From Maribacter litopenaei (lineage in GTDB: Bacteria; Bacteroidota; Bacteroidia; Flavobacteriales; Flavobacteriaceae), in the NCBI RefSeq assembly GCF_025244665.1, contig NZ_CP104205.1:1485001-1549000 (forward strand): a stretch of 64,000 nt of DNA. Direction: 5' to 3'. Positions 52,739-63,203 of this stretch are shown one piece after another. The position numbers and the translations under genes were made by a program. Under the pieces are notes generated by a model. The model searched no databases, was not told where the DNA came from, and saw only the letters and a program-made list of their open reading frames with translations. Each line of letters opens with the position of its first letter. Positions within the stretch are counted from its first letter, which is position 1.

Positions 52739-53989
52739 ATGGAATATTTCCCAAGGGTAGAGGATATACAGCAAGCGGCGTTGACCATCCGACAAGTATC
52801 GGAGGTAACGCCGCTTACTCCTAGTATACGTTTATCCAAACTGTTTGGTGCGAACGTGTATCTAAAAAGGGAGGACTTGCAGCGGGTTCGCTCTTATAAG
52901 ATTAGGGGTGCTTACAATAAGATCAATTCCCTCAAGCAGGAAGAAAGAAGGCATGGCGTTGTATGTGCAAGTGCCGGAAATCACGCGCAAGGGGTGGCAT
53001 TCGCTTGTAGGCATTTAAAAATCAAGGCGACGATTTACATGCCATCAGTAACGCCCAGGCAAAAGGTAGAGCAAACCCGGATGTTCGGTGAGGAATGGGC
53101 TTCTATTGTTCCGGAAGGGGATACCTTTGATGATTCCTTCAATGCTGCCATGAAGTATTGTGTTGCGGAAAATAAGACATTTATACATCCTTTTGACGAC
53201 CCAAAGGTCATTGAGGGGCAGGGCACAGTTGGTTTGGAACTGTTGGAACAATCCAAAGAACCAATTGATTATATCTTCGTAGCTATAGGCGGTGGTGGTT
53301 TGGCATCGGGACTCTCAGCGGTTTTCAAATCTCTTTCACCTAATACAAAAATCATTGGTGTGGAACCTTTTGGAGCCCCTTCAATGAAAACATCCATCGA
53401 AAAAAACAAAAACACGGAACTGCCTCATATCGATAAGTTTATTGATGGGGCAGCCGTTAAAAAGGTGGGTGATCTTACCTTTGCCATATGCAAGGAGCAC
53501 CTTCATGATGTATTAACCGTACATGAAGGTAAGGTTTGTCAATCCATTTTAGATTTGTACAACAGGGACGCTATTGTCGTGGAACCGGCTGGGGCTTTAA
53601 GTATAGCCGCATTGGACGTCTATGCAGAAAAAATTAAAGGAAAGAATGTTGTCTGTATCGTAAGTGGTAGTAATAATGATATCACCGTGAACGGCAGAAA
53701 TAAAGGAGCGGGCCCTTTTATATGGAAAATTAAAACACTACTTTATTGTCCGGTTTCCCCAGCGACCCGGAGCGCTTAAACAATTTGTAGCAGAAATTTT
53801 GGGCCCTACGGATGATATTACCCATTTTGAATATTCCAAAAAATCGAGCAAGGAAAATGCACCTGCCGTTGTGGGTATCGAACTAAAAAATCCAGAGGAT
53901 TTAGAGCCTTTAATGGAAAGAATGAAGGCCAATAACTTTTTTGGGGATTATATTAATGACAAACCGATTTATTTCAATATTTGGTATAA
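52739..53989 (+). CDS. ilvA: Threonine dehydratase, biosynthetic (two frameshifts)
   Basis: PLP enzyme that makes 2-oxobutyrate from threonine, the entry to isoleucine. 416 aa after repair. The PLP lysine is in [11 protein letters not shown], the substrate loop is [14 protein letters not shown], and the glycine-rich phosphate loop is [15 protein letters not shown]; a single ACT-like regulatory domain follows ([20 protein letters not shown]). Frames break near 53680 (an extra base) and 53965 (CCGGATTTA read as CCGATTTA). The second lesion removes the natural stop (LFQYLV at 53989), so the raw sequence seems to fuse ilvA to gapN. It is the last gene of the ilv operon. Confidence 0.94.
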
Positions 53990-53999
53990 AATTGAAAAT

Positions 54000-55592
54000 A
54001 TGAGCAATAAGAAAACCAACATACCTAAGGAATTTGTAATCGATCAACCAATTCATCAGACCCAATATTTAATAGACGGGAAATTAAAGGTATGGTCAGG
54101 GCCAACAACCGATGTTTATTCTAGCATTTCTTCCACGGAAGAGTATAAACCTACCTTGTTGGGCAGCGTGCCGCATTTACAGGAGCCTGAGGCAATGGAT
54201 GCTTTAAATGCAGCCTTGAATGCCTATAATAAGGGTCAGGGAGTTTGGCCAACGATGCACGTAAGGGATCGAATCATCTGTATGGAAAATTTTGTGAAGC
54301 AGATGAAGACAAAGAGGGACATCGTCGTTAAATATTTGATGTGGGAGATTGGAAAATCATTACCTGATTCCCAAAAGGAGTTCGATAGAACGGTAGAATA
54401 TGTTGAGGATACCATTGAGGATTATAAAAACTTGGATAGAAATGCGGCCAAATTCCAAAAACATGATGGAGTTTATGCACATATCAAAAGGGGACCTTTG
54501 GGAGTGGTACTTTGTTTAGGACCTTATAACTATCCGTTGAATGAAACTTTTGCATTGTTGATTCCGGCTATCATCATGGGGAACACGACGATTTTTAAGC
54601 CTGCCAAACATGGAGTACTCCTGATCACTCCTTTATTGGAAGCATTTCAATCCTGTTTTCCAAAAGGTGTGGTTAATATTATTTTTGGAAGGGGAAGAAC
54701 AGTTGCGGCGCCGATTATGCAGACTGGAAAAGTGGATGTTTTGGCCTTGATCGGAAATAGTAAATCTGCAAATGCACTACAGGATCAACATCCAAAAAGT
54801 AATAGATTACGATTGGTTTTGGGATTGGAAGCTAAAAATCCTGCCATTATTTTGCCGGATGCAGATATGGATTTGACTATCAATGAATGCCTAGCAGGCA
54901 CGCTTTCCTTTAATGGACAACGATGTACGGCCTTAAAGGTTATCTATGTACATGAGGATGTACGCGAAAATTTCCTAAAGAAATTCTCAGAGGAAGTAGA
55001 TAAACTCAAGTTTGGTAACCCATGGGACGATGGGGTAAAATTGACACCATTGCCGGAACCTGATAAGCCCGCTTATATACAGGATCTAATCGATGACGCC
55101 TTGGCAAAAGGGGCAAAGATTTTGAACAAAAAGGGAGGCAAGCATTTTGACAATTATATATGGCCGGCCGTTTTGTATCCCGTAACAAAGGAAATGAGGG
55201 TCTATCAGGAAGAACAATTTGGTCCGATTATCCCAATTGTATCTTTTTCCGATATTGAGGAGCCTTTGGATGATATGGCGGAAAGCAACTACGGTCAACA
55301 GGTAAGTCTTTTTGGGAAGGATGTTTATACACTATCCCCGTTGATCGATACCTTGGTTAACCTAGTTTGTAGGGTAAACCTAAATAGTTCATGTCAAAGA
55401 GGGCCGGATGTATATCCGTTTACCGGAAGAAAGGACTCCGCACAATCTACTTTAAGTGTTCATGACGCCTTGCGGTCATTTTCTATTCGTACGTTTGTTG
55501 CTTTTAAGGACAATGATTTGAATACCCAAACCGTGCAACAGTTATTGGAAGCCAAAGTTTCCAATTTTGTAAGTACAGATTACATTCTGTAA
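54000..55592 (+). CDS. gapN: NADP-dependent glyceraldehyde-3-phosphate dehydrogenase (non-phosphorylating)
   Basis: Aldehyde dehydrogenase superfamily, 530 aa from the ATG at 54000 ([15 protein letters not shown]). It oxidises glyceraldehyde 3-phosphate directly to 3-phosphoglycerate with NADPH formation. Seen: the N-terminal oligomerisation region, [20 protein letters not shown], the general base Glu in [18 protein letters not shown], and the catalytic Cys in [17 protein letters not shown]; the C-terminal [20 protein letters not shown] is typical of GapN. The open frame extends upstream into ilvA only because of a lost base near 53965. It starts ten bases after the repaired ilvA stop and could be read from the ilv transcript. 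Confidence 0.93.
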   Translation: MSNKKTNIPKEFVIDQPIHQTQYLIDGKLKVWSGPTTDVYSSISSTEEYKPTLLGSVPHLQEPEAMDALNAALNAYNKGQGVWPTMHVRDRIICMENFVKQMKTKRDIVVKYLMWEIGKSLPDSQKEFDRTVEYVEDTIEDYKNLDRNAAKFQKHDGVYAHIKRGPLGVVLCLGPYNYPLNETFALLIPAIIMGNTTIFKPAKHGVLLITPLLEAFQSCFPKGVVNIIFGRGRTVAAPIMQTGKVDVLALIGNSKSANALQDQHPKSNRLRLVLGLEAKNPAIILPDADMDLTINECLAGTLSFNGQRCTALKVIYVHEDVRENFLKKFSEEVDKLKFGNPWDDGVKLTPLPEPDKPAYIQDLIDDALAKGAKILNKKGGKHFDNYIWPAVLYPVTKEMRVYQEEQFGPIIPIVSFSDIEEPLDDMAESNYGQQVSLFGKDVYTLSPLIDTLVNLVCRVNLNSSCQRGPDVYPFTGRKDSAQSTLSVHDALRSFSIRTFVAFKDNDLNTQTVQQLLEAKVSNFVSTDYIL

Positions 55593-55609
55593 CTATTAAA
55601 TAGAAAATT

Positions 55610-55640
55610 AAAAAAGCCGGAACTTTGTTTCGGCTTTTTT
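55610..55640 (+). terminator. Rho-independent terminator after gapN
   Basis: AAAAAAGCCG ... CGGCTTTTTT with an internal GAAC/GTTT extension and a T tail, 18 bases after the gapN stop. It should end the ilv-gapN transcript. Confidence 0.82.
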
Positions 55641-55801
55641 ATGTGGAAATACCAAGAAATGTGTCATTTTATCCATAATTAACAAATAGCTAACCTAATA
55701 GGTTAATATCGCATATAAAAAGGATAATAAAGCGACTACTATTGGTGTATAAGTTTCCTAATTTTGTGCTACAGAATATAGGCAAAGCCAATCAGATACA
55801 T

Positions 55802-57000
55802 ATGAAGAGTAATCAATCGAACAAAAAAGCACTTTTTTCATTAGCCATTGGCGGTTTTGGAATTGGGCTTACAGAGTTCGTAATTATGGGAATACTTTCC
55901 GAGGTTTCGACTGCCTTGGACATTACTATATCCCAGGCAGGTCATTTTATTGCTTCCTATGCTTTCGGAGTTGTGGTCGGGGCTCCTTTATTAACCAGCC
56001 TGGGTTCCAAGTTGTCCCCTAAAAGAATGTTGTTTCTATTGATGATGTGGTTCACATTATTCAATACCCTATCCGGTTTGTCATCAAATTATGGAACATT
56101 ACTAGTGTTACGATTTCTATCCGGGATACCCCATGGAGCATTTTTTGGCATTGGGGCGGTGGTAGCCATGAAATTGGCGAAAAAAGGAAAATCCGCACAA
56201 GCTATTGCCATTATGTTTTCAGGGTTAACGGTTGCTAATGTCATCGGTGTTCCTATAGGGACTTACATTGGTCAAGAGTTTGGTTGGAGTACCTCATTCT
56301 TTCTTGTGGGCATTGTGGGAATTTTAACCTTGGCGACATTACAGTTTTGGATGCCTAGAATGGAAACAGCCAGCAATACTCCTCAAGTAAAGTTATTGGA
56401 TGCCCTTAGAAATAAACAATTATGGGCTATGATTGCTTTGACCACCATAGGTACGGGAGGCTTTTTTGCATGGTACAGTTATATAGCGCCTTTGATAACC
56501 GATGTAGCGGGGTTAGATGATCACTATGTAGGATATGCCATGATGCTTGCAGGATTGGGAATGGTATTCGGAAATTTTGTGGGAGCAAAAATGGCCGAGA
56601 TCTTTTCTCCATTAAAGGCCGTTATTATTAGCTTATCCGTAATGTCCGCTGTTTTGGTACTTAATATGTTCATCGCTACCAATCCCTATCTACTGATGGC
56701 CTTTACCTTTTTAATTGGAGCAATCGCATTTACCGTTTCTACGCCCATACAAATGACCATTATTAATACGGCCAAAGGTTCTGAAATGCTTGGTTCATCC
56801 ATGAACCAAAGTGCTTTTAATATGGGAAATGCGTCCGGAGCTTATCTTGCAGGTTTACCCATGGTATTTGGCTTTGAGGTAGTGTACTCCAGTTTGGTAG
56901 GTGGTATATTGGCTGCTTCGGGGTTGTTTTGGCTATAGCCATTTACATGTACAGAAAGCAAAAGGCGGGAAAATCCAATAAAGTGGCTTTAAGTTCCTAA
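55802..57000 (+). CDS. MFS transporter, AraJ/sugar-efflux-like (one frameshift)
   Basis: Major facilitator permease, 399 aa after repair, twelve helices. Start at 55802 (MKSNQSNKKALFSLAIGGFG); the longer frame from 55742 lacks hydrophobic or family sequence. The motif LGSKLSPKRM in the helix 2-3 loop, GIGLTEFVIMGIL in helix 1 and FLSGIPHGAFFGIGAVVAMK in helix 4 resemble the AraJ/YdeA (DHA1) efflux group. A T-run error near 56928 shifts the frame; the restored end is GKSNKVALSS at 57000. The substrate is unknown. It lies between terminators or gaps on both sides and is probably monocistronic. Confidence 0.85.
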
Positions 57001-57098
57001 TTGACATCGGATTATAAAGCTTTCACAACTTTATGATTATAGTCGTAATTAATTCCTAATTTGTACGTTAGAAATTATACCTAAATCATACTTAATAA

Positions 57099-58360
57099 GT
57101 GCAACGTTTAAAACTAATCCTTGGTGCCTTTCTATTGGTACTTATCCTTTTCACTTTTTCTGCGGCAACTATTGATATTCAACCGGAGGAAGTATCCAAA
57201 GTCGAATTTCAGAATCAATTAGCCATTCAAAAGGAAGCCAAAATCTATGCTTCCGAAAAAAGGCATTGGAGCGAGCTATTAGTGAATACTTTGACCATGC
57301 GTTAAAATCAGGTGAAATTGTCGGAGCGGGAGTAAGTATCGTAAAAGGGGATTCCATTTTGTTGGCAGAAGGTTATGGCGCTCGAAATAGTAAAGAGGGT
57401 ACTCAAATAGATGGGAAAACCGTTTTCAGGTTGGGTTCCTTGTCCAAGGGATTTACAGGTATATTGGCGGCAAAATTGGTGGAAGAAGGTGCGCTTGGAT
57501 TTATGGACAAGGTTACTGATTACCTTCCACAATTTGTTTTCGGCGATAGTATAAATACAAAAAAAATAAAAATAGCCCACCTACTGTCCCATACATCCGG
57601 AACACCTTACCATAGTTATACAAATCTAGTGGAAGCTGGGATTCCAATGAATAAAATTGCAGAGCAGTTTAAAGCAGTGGAACCTTTAAGCGAACCAGGA
57701 ATCCAATATAGTTACCAAAATGCCATGTTCGCTTTGAGCCAAGAAATTATATTTAAAGCAACGGGCAAGGATATCAATTTTTTACTGAAAGACCGTTTTT
57801 TCAAGCCTTTGGGAATGTCCGGAACCTCTATGAACCATGAGTCATTTTTGGAAAAGGGTAATATTGCGGAACCACACACCAAAAGGGGTCGAAGTTGGAG
57901 GGTATTGCCGTTAAAAAATAATTATTACAATGCCGTGGCTGCAGGAGGTATTGACGCGAGTTCCCTAGATATGGGTAAATGGATGCGCTTTTTATTGGGA
58001 CATAATCCAGCGATAATGAAATCCAATGCCTTGAATCGTGCCTTTGAACCGTTTATTGAGTTGAACGAGAATAATAAATATTATCAAAGGTGGAAAGGTC
58101 ATGTAAAATCCGCCTATGCCTTTGGTTGGAGAATCCATACGATCAAGGATAAAGAAAAGGAGAAAGAAGAAACTATTTGGCACCATGGGGGCAGCGTCAA
58201 TAGTTATAGAAATGAAATTGCCCTTTTTCCGGATTCTGACCTAGGTATTTGTGTTCTGATGAACAATCACTCCAGTTTGGCCAAAAATGTCATACCCGAC
58301 CTTAGAGCCATTGTTAAACATATTTATGAATTATCACCCGATGCTTTGGCGAGCTTATAA
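57099..58360 (+). CDS. Serine beta-lactamase/D-alanyl-D-alanine carboxypeptidase family hydrolase (one frameshift)
   Basis: Exported class C-type serine hydrolase (Pfam Beta-lactamase family), 420 aa after repair. It starts at a GTG (57099) and opens with a signal peptide. The catalytic SxxK is SLSK (in FRLGSLSKGFTGI), the YxN element is YSYQNAMFALSQ, and the KTG equivalent is HHGGSVNSYRNEI. An A lost in the run near 57257 splits the signal region from the catalytic domain (EKKALERAISEYFDHAL). Members act as esterases or peptidoglycan peptidases as often as beta-lactamases, so drug resistance should not be assumed. It ends at a bidirectional terminator shared with leuB. Confidence 0.88.
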
Positions 58361-58380
58361 TTTAGTGAGTGTTATTCAAG

Positions 58381-58414
58381 AAAAAAACCCTCAACTTTTA
58401 AGTTGAGGGTTTTT
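58381..58414. terminator. Bidirectional terminator between the serine hydrolase and leuB
   Basis: Perfect inverted repeat AAAACCCTCAACTT / AAGTTGAGGGTTTT with A-rich and T-rich flanks on both sides, in the 74-base gap between two convergent genes. It serves both strands. Confidence 0.88.
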
Positions 58415-58434
58415 GCTTTTGTGAAGTACGTTGA

Positions 58435-59491
58435 TTATATGTTTTTCGCAAGCCAATCACCCACCTCACTCGTTTTGTATGATTTTCCACCTTCGGCCAA
58501 ATCCTCGGTAACTATTCCCTCGGCAAGGGATTTGTTTACGACCCTTCTGATTTCTTCCGCCTCTTTGGTCAACTCCAAATCTTCGAACAACATGGCGGCC
58601 GACAAAACTGTAGCTAACGGATTTGCAATATCCTTACCCGCAGCTTGTGGGTAGGAGCCATGTATTGGTTCGTACAACGAAACCTTACTGCCCACAGAAG
58701 ATGAAGGCATAAGACCCATGAATCCGTGAAATGACAGAGGCTTCATCCGTTAAGATATCACCAAAGAGATTAGCGGTAATGATGACATCATAACCTTTTG
58801 GCCATTGTATCAATCTCATGGCGGTAGCATCCACAAACTCATAGGAAACTTCAACTTCAGGAAAGTCTTTTTCCATGGCTTGTACGGTCTCCCTCCACAA
58901 TCTAGAGGATTCTAAAACATTAGCCTTGTCTACACAACATAATTTCTTAGAGCGTTTCATGGCCATTTCAAAACCTTTTTTGGCCAATCGCTCTATTTCA
59001 AATCGTTGATAGGTCATGGTATCGAAAGCGGTATTATTATCATCTTTCCTACCTCTTTCTCCAAAATAGACACCACCTGTCAATTCTCTCAAGATAATCA
59101 AATCGGTACCTTCAATACGGTCTCTTTTCAAAGGGGATTTATCTATTAAGGAAGGAAAAGTAAACGTAGGACGTACATTGGCAAACAATCCCAGCTTTTG
59201 TCTCATCTTTAAAAGCCCTTGTTCCGGCCGGACCTTCGCCGTTGGGTCGTTATCGAACCTAGGATGCCCGATGGCACCAAATAATACGGCATCCGCACTC
59301 GCGCAAATATCATGCGTTTCATCTGGATAGGGTTCTCCTACGGCATCAATGGCCGCTGCACCGGTAAGTGCAGGTTTCCAGGTAATTTCATGATTAAATT
59401 TGGTTGCAATTGCATCGCAAACTTTTACTGCTTGATCTACTACTTCAGGATCTATTCCATCCCCGGCCAACAGCGCTATGTTTAATTTCAT
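58435..59491 (-). CDS. leuB: 3-isopropylmalate dehydrogenase (one frameshift)
   Basis: NAD-dependent oxidative decarboxylase, third enzyme of leucine synthesis. 351 aa after repair. Seen: GAIGHPRFDN, LRELTGGVYFGERG, the catalytic Tyr/Lys segments (MTYQRFEIERLAKKGF, CCVDKANVLESSRLW), ITANLFGDILTDEASVI and EPIHGSYPQAAGKDIANPLA. Near 58726 the frame shifts where SGSMGLMPSSS is expected (TCCGGATCC read as TCACGGATTC). A second oddity: the N-terminal loop is LAGDGIDPEVV, with Asp14 where GDGIGPEV is nearly invariant; GGT read as GAT at 59450-59452 would explain it. Last gene of leuCDAB. Confidence 0.93.
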
Positions 59492-59515
59492 TATGCTTGT
59501 TTTCTTATCTAGTGA

Positions 59516-61028
59516 TTAAATTATATTCAACATTTTTTCAGTGGCTTTTATCGCTGAAACCGTCTGATCCGAATCTAGACCACGTGAGGTAAATTCCCTA
59601 CCGTCTATATCCCAAGTGATTACGGTCTCACAAAGTGCATCAGAGGCACTACCTGGAGGGATTCTTACAGCGTAATCCGTCAATCCGGGAAGAACTAAGT
59701 TACGGGATTTATATATTTTTCGCAATGCGTTCATAAAGGCATCATATTGTCCATCTCCGGAGGCATTTTCCTCAAAGGTCTTTCCGTTTATTTCAAGGGA
59801 CAGGGTAGTGGAGGGCCTTAGCCCTTTAGAGTGCGTGAGTACATAGGACTTCACAAACACCTTTTGTTGATAATCCGTATCAAGGACATCTGATATGATA
59901 TAAGGCAAATCATCCTTCGTAACTCGTTCCTTTTTATCCCCCAATTCAATAATCCGAGCGGTAACTTTCTTAAGTTCCTCATCATTGAGGGTTAAGCCAA
60001 GTTCTTGAAGGTTTTTTTGAATATTTGCCTTCCCGGACATCTTTCCAAGCGCATATTTTCGTTTTCTACCAAAGCGCTCGGGCATCAAATCACTGAAATA
60101 TAGATTTTTTTTACTGTCGCCGTCTGCATGTATACCTGCTGTTTGTGTAAAAACATTGTCCCCAACAATTGGTTTGTTAGAGGGTATACTAATACCCGTA
60201 AATGCGGATACCAGTTTGCTTACTTTAAAGAGTGACTTTTCGTTGAGATTGATTTTTACATCCGGAAGGAAGTCATTGATAACGGCAATGGCACTTGCCA
60301 TTGGTGCATTACCGGCACGTTCTCCCATTCCGTTTATGGTCAAATGTAAACCATGGCACCCTGCCTTTATGGCCTCCATTACATTCGCCACTCCCAAATC
60401 GTAGTCGTTATGACCGTGAAAGTCTATATGGAGTTCGGATATTTTTGTACGATTTCAGAGATGAAATCGAAGGTTTCCGTATACGTCAGTACACCCAAGG
60501 TGTCTCGGTAATAAAACACGTTTAATGGGCTGGGTGGTAAGGAAATCCAAAAATTGAAAAACATAGTCTTTGGAATTTCGCATTCCATTACTCCAATCTT
60601 CCGAGATAAATATTATTAATAAAACCTTTTTCAGAAGCTTTCTTGAAAATCTCGGCTATTTCCTTAAAGTGTTGCTCCGGTGTTTTTTTTAGCTGATGGG
60701 TCAAATGGTTCAAAGAACCCTTGGTCAATAAATTTTGGGATATGGCACCGGCCTTTTCCATCCAATCCAAAGAGACCCCGCCATCCACAAAGGTTAGGAC
60801 CTCTACCTTATCCAAATAGTTATGATCTTTGGCCCATTCCGTTATTTGTTGTACTGCCTGTAGTTCCCCTTCCGAAACACGTGCGGAAGCCACTTCGATA
60901 CGATCTACCTTTAACTCTTCCAGGAGCAATTTGGCCAAGGTAAGTTTTTCGGAGGCTGAAAAGGATACCCCGGAGGTCTGTTCACCATCCCTAAGGGTGG
61001 TATCCATAATTTCCAACATTCTTTTCAT
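59516..61028 (-). CDS. leuA: 2-isopropylmalate synthase (three frameshifts)
   Basis: Condenses acetyl-CoA with 2-oxoisovalerate, the first committed leucine step. Repaired length is 503 aa. Seen: the catalytic start LEIMDTTLRDGEQTSGVSFS, the metal-binding HxH stretch (DFHGHNDYDLGVANV, in the repaired frame), GMGERAGNAPMASAI, the linker GRKRKYALGKMSGKANI, and the LeuA dimer regulatory domain ending GREFTSRGLDSDQTVSAIKA, likely the leucine-binding part. Three lesions at 60602, 60505 and 60436 are all restored by CCGGA on one strand and return the length to a multiple of three. It lies 21 bases after leuD and 24 bases before leuB. Confidence 0.93.
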
Positions 61029-61049
61029 TTAGCGTTCCGGTAATAATAC

Positions 61050-61646
61050 TTAAAGTGGTGTGTTGGCAGCGAAAGTCCGGATGTCCTTTTTAATGTTCAA
61101 CAAATAATCGATATCATCAAAACCGTTCATCATATTATTCTTCTTGTATCCATTGATTTCAAAGGATTCGCTTTCGCCAGTGGATAACAAGGTTATTTTT
61201 TGTTCGGGTAAGCTTACCTCTAATTCGGTTTTAGGATCCGCCTCAATGGCATCGAATATTTTTTGTAAAAACTCCGCACTTACCTGCACGGGAAGCACGC
61301 CTATATTTAAACAGTTGTTTCTAAAAATATCTGCAAAGAAACTGGAAACCACGCATCTAAATCCGTAATCATAGACGGCCCAGGCCGCATGTTCACGAGA
61401 AGATCCCGATCCAAAGTTTTTACCTCCTACCAATATTTTACCATTATAGGTAGGGTTGTTCAATACAAAATCCTTTTTTGGAGTGTCATCTTGATTGTAT
61501 CTCCAATCCCTGAATAGGTTATCACCAAATCCTTTTCTTTCCGTTGCTTTTAAGAACCGTGCAGGGATAATTTGATCTGTATCCACATTTTCTATGGGTA
61601 GTGGTACCGCTGTTGATGTTAATATGTTGAATTTATCGTAAGCCAT
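61050..61646 (-). CDS. leuD: 3-isopropylmalate dehydratase small subunit
   Basis: Swivel subunit of isopropylmalate isomerase, 198 aa, intact. It begins MAYDKFNILTSTAVPLPIEN and carries NVDTDQIIPARFLK, the substrate-binding GGKNFGSGSSREHAAWAVYD and FADIFRNNCLNIGVLPV. It pairs with LeuC encoded 29 bases upstream on the same strand. The intact frame next to three broken leu genes supports the view that the pathway is functional and the breaks are sequence errors. Confidence 0.95.
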   Translation of the reverse strand: MAYDKFNILTSTAVPLPIENVDTDQIIPARFLKATERKGFGDNLFRDWRYNQDDTPKKDFVLNNPTYNGKILVGGKNFGSGSSREHAAWAVYDYGFRCVVSSFFADIFRNNCLNIGVLPVQVSAEFLQKIFDAIEADPKTELEVSLPEQKITLLSTGESESFEINGYKKNNMMNGFDDIDYLLNIKKDIRTFAANTPL

Positions 61647-61675
61647 TTTATTTGTCTATAGTTATTGTTTATGAA

Positions 61676-63092
61676 TTAAGCGGTCTCCAATTCCATTAGT
61701 TCGCGTGGATCTGTCACCTTTCCGGTAACCGCGGCTGCCGCTGCCACCAATGGGCTAGCAAGAATAGTTCGGGCACCCGGATCTTGTCTTCCTTCAAAAT
61801 TTCTGTTCGAAGTACTTACGGCCAATTTACCTGCGGGAATTTTATCCTCATTCATAGCAAGACATGCGGAACATCCAGGTTCCCTAAGTTCAAATCCTGC
61901 TTCTGTAAGTATATCCAATAACCCTTCTTCTTTGATGGCCGCTTCCACCTTATGTGAACCGGGCACTAACCAAGCCGTTACGTTATCCGCTTTTTTTCTT
62001 CCTTTTACCAAAGAGGTGAAGGCCCTAAAATCTTCAATACGTCCATTGGTACAACTACCAAGGAACACGTAATCGATTGTTTTCCCCATTATGCTTTCCC
62101 CTTCATTGAACTTCATATATTCCGAGAGATTTTTTATAGCTGCTGGCTCCACCTTGTGTGGCGTTTGCTGATGGAATATCTTTTGAGATTCCCATTCCCA
62201 TTCCAGGGTTTGTACCGTAGGTAATCATCGGTTCAATTTGAGATCCATCAAAGGTCAGTTCTTTATCGAAAATAGCATCTTCATCGGTATATAACGATTC
62301 CCAATACGCCATCGCCTTGTCCCATTCGGCACCAGTAGGTGTAAATTCCCGTCCTTTAATATACTCGAATGTCTTTTCGTCCGGAGCGATCATACCGCCA
62401 CGGGCACCCATTTCTATACTTAGGTTACATACGGTCATTCTACCTTCCATACTCATGTTTCGGAAGATATCACCGGCATATTCCACGAAATATCCTGTAG
62501 CACCTGAAGTTGTCAACTGACTGATTATAAAAAGCGCTACATCCTTTGGGGTAACTCCTTTACTAAGTTCTCCATTGATATTGATTCGCATTCTTTTTGG
62601 TTTGGGTTGCATGATACATTGCGTGGCCAAAACCATTTCTACCTCAGATGTACCGATACCGAAAGCAATCGCACCAAAGGCACCATGGGTAGAAGTATGG
62701 GAATCTCCACATACAATAGTTGCACCAGGTTGGGTAATTCCATACTCAGGTCCAACCACATGTACGATACCATTTTTTTCATGACCCAAGCCCCAATACG
62801 AAATACCGTGTTCATTGGCATTTTCTTCCAACATTTTCAATTGGTTTGCGGAAAGCGGGTCTTCAACTGGTAAGTGCTGATTTATGGTCGGAGTGTTATG
62901 GTCAGCCGTGGCAAACGTTCTATTATTATATAATACCCCAATGTCCCTATTTTTTAATCCTAGGAATGCTACGGGGCTTGTTACTTCATGAATCATGTGA
63001 CGGTCTATGAACAGGACGTCCGGATCATTCTCAATTTTATGTACTACGTGGGAATCCCACACCTTATCAAATAACGTTTTAGTTGCGCTCAT
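61676..63092 (-). CDS. leuC: 3-isopropylmalate dehydratase large subunit (one frameshift)
   Basis: 4Fe-4S subunit of isopropylmalate isomerase and first gene of leuCDAB. 471 aa after repair, from the ATG at 63092 ([17 protein letters not shown]); an earlier start at 63131 adds 13 unlikely residues. Seen: [38 protein letters not shown], and the cluster cysteines in [13 protein letters not shown] and [14 protein letters not shown]. One extra base near 62145 shifts the frame before [13 protein letters not shown]. The 110-base gap to recG holds no leader peptide or terminator that I can see, unlike the ilv operon. Confidence 0.94.
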
Positions 63093-63203
63093 AATCTTTA
63101 TAATGTAAGAGTGTAAAAATATTAAAAACAAGGATTTTTAAGAAATCGTCACTTGTTTAAATTACGATGTTCAAAACTTGAATCTGTTAAAAATGACAAT
63201 CAA

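Noticed and set aside
57099..58360. Beta-lactamase resistance gene
   Set aside because: The SLSK/YSYQN/HHGGS set is shared by esterases and D-Ala-D-Ala peptidases; nothing specific to antibiotic hydrolysis is visible.
63093..63203. Leucine leader peptide and attenuator before leuCDAB
   Set aside because: No short frame rich in Leu codons and no terminator-like stem in the 110-base gap.
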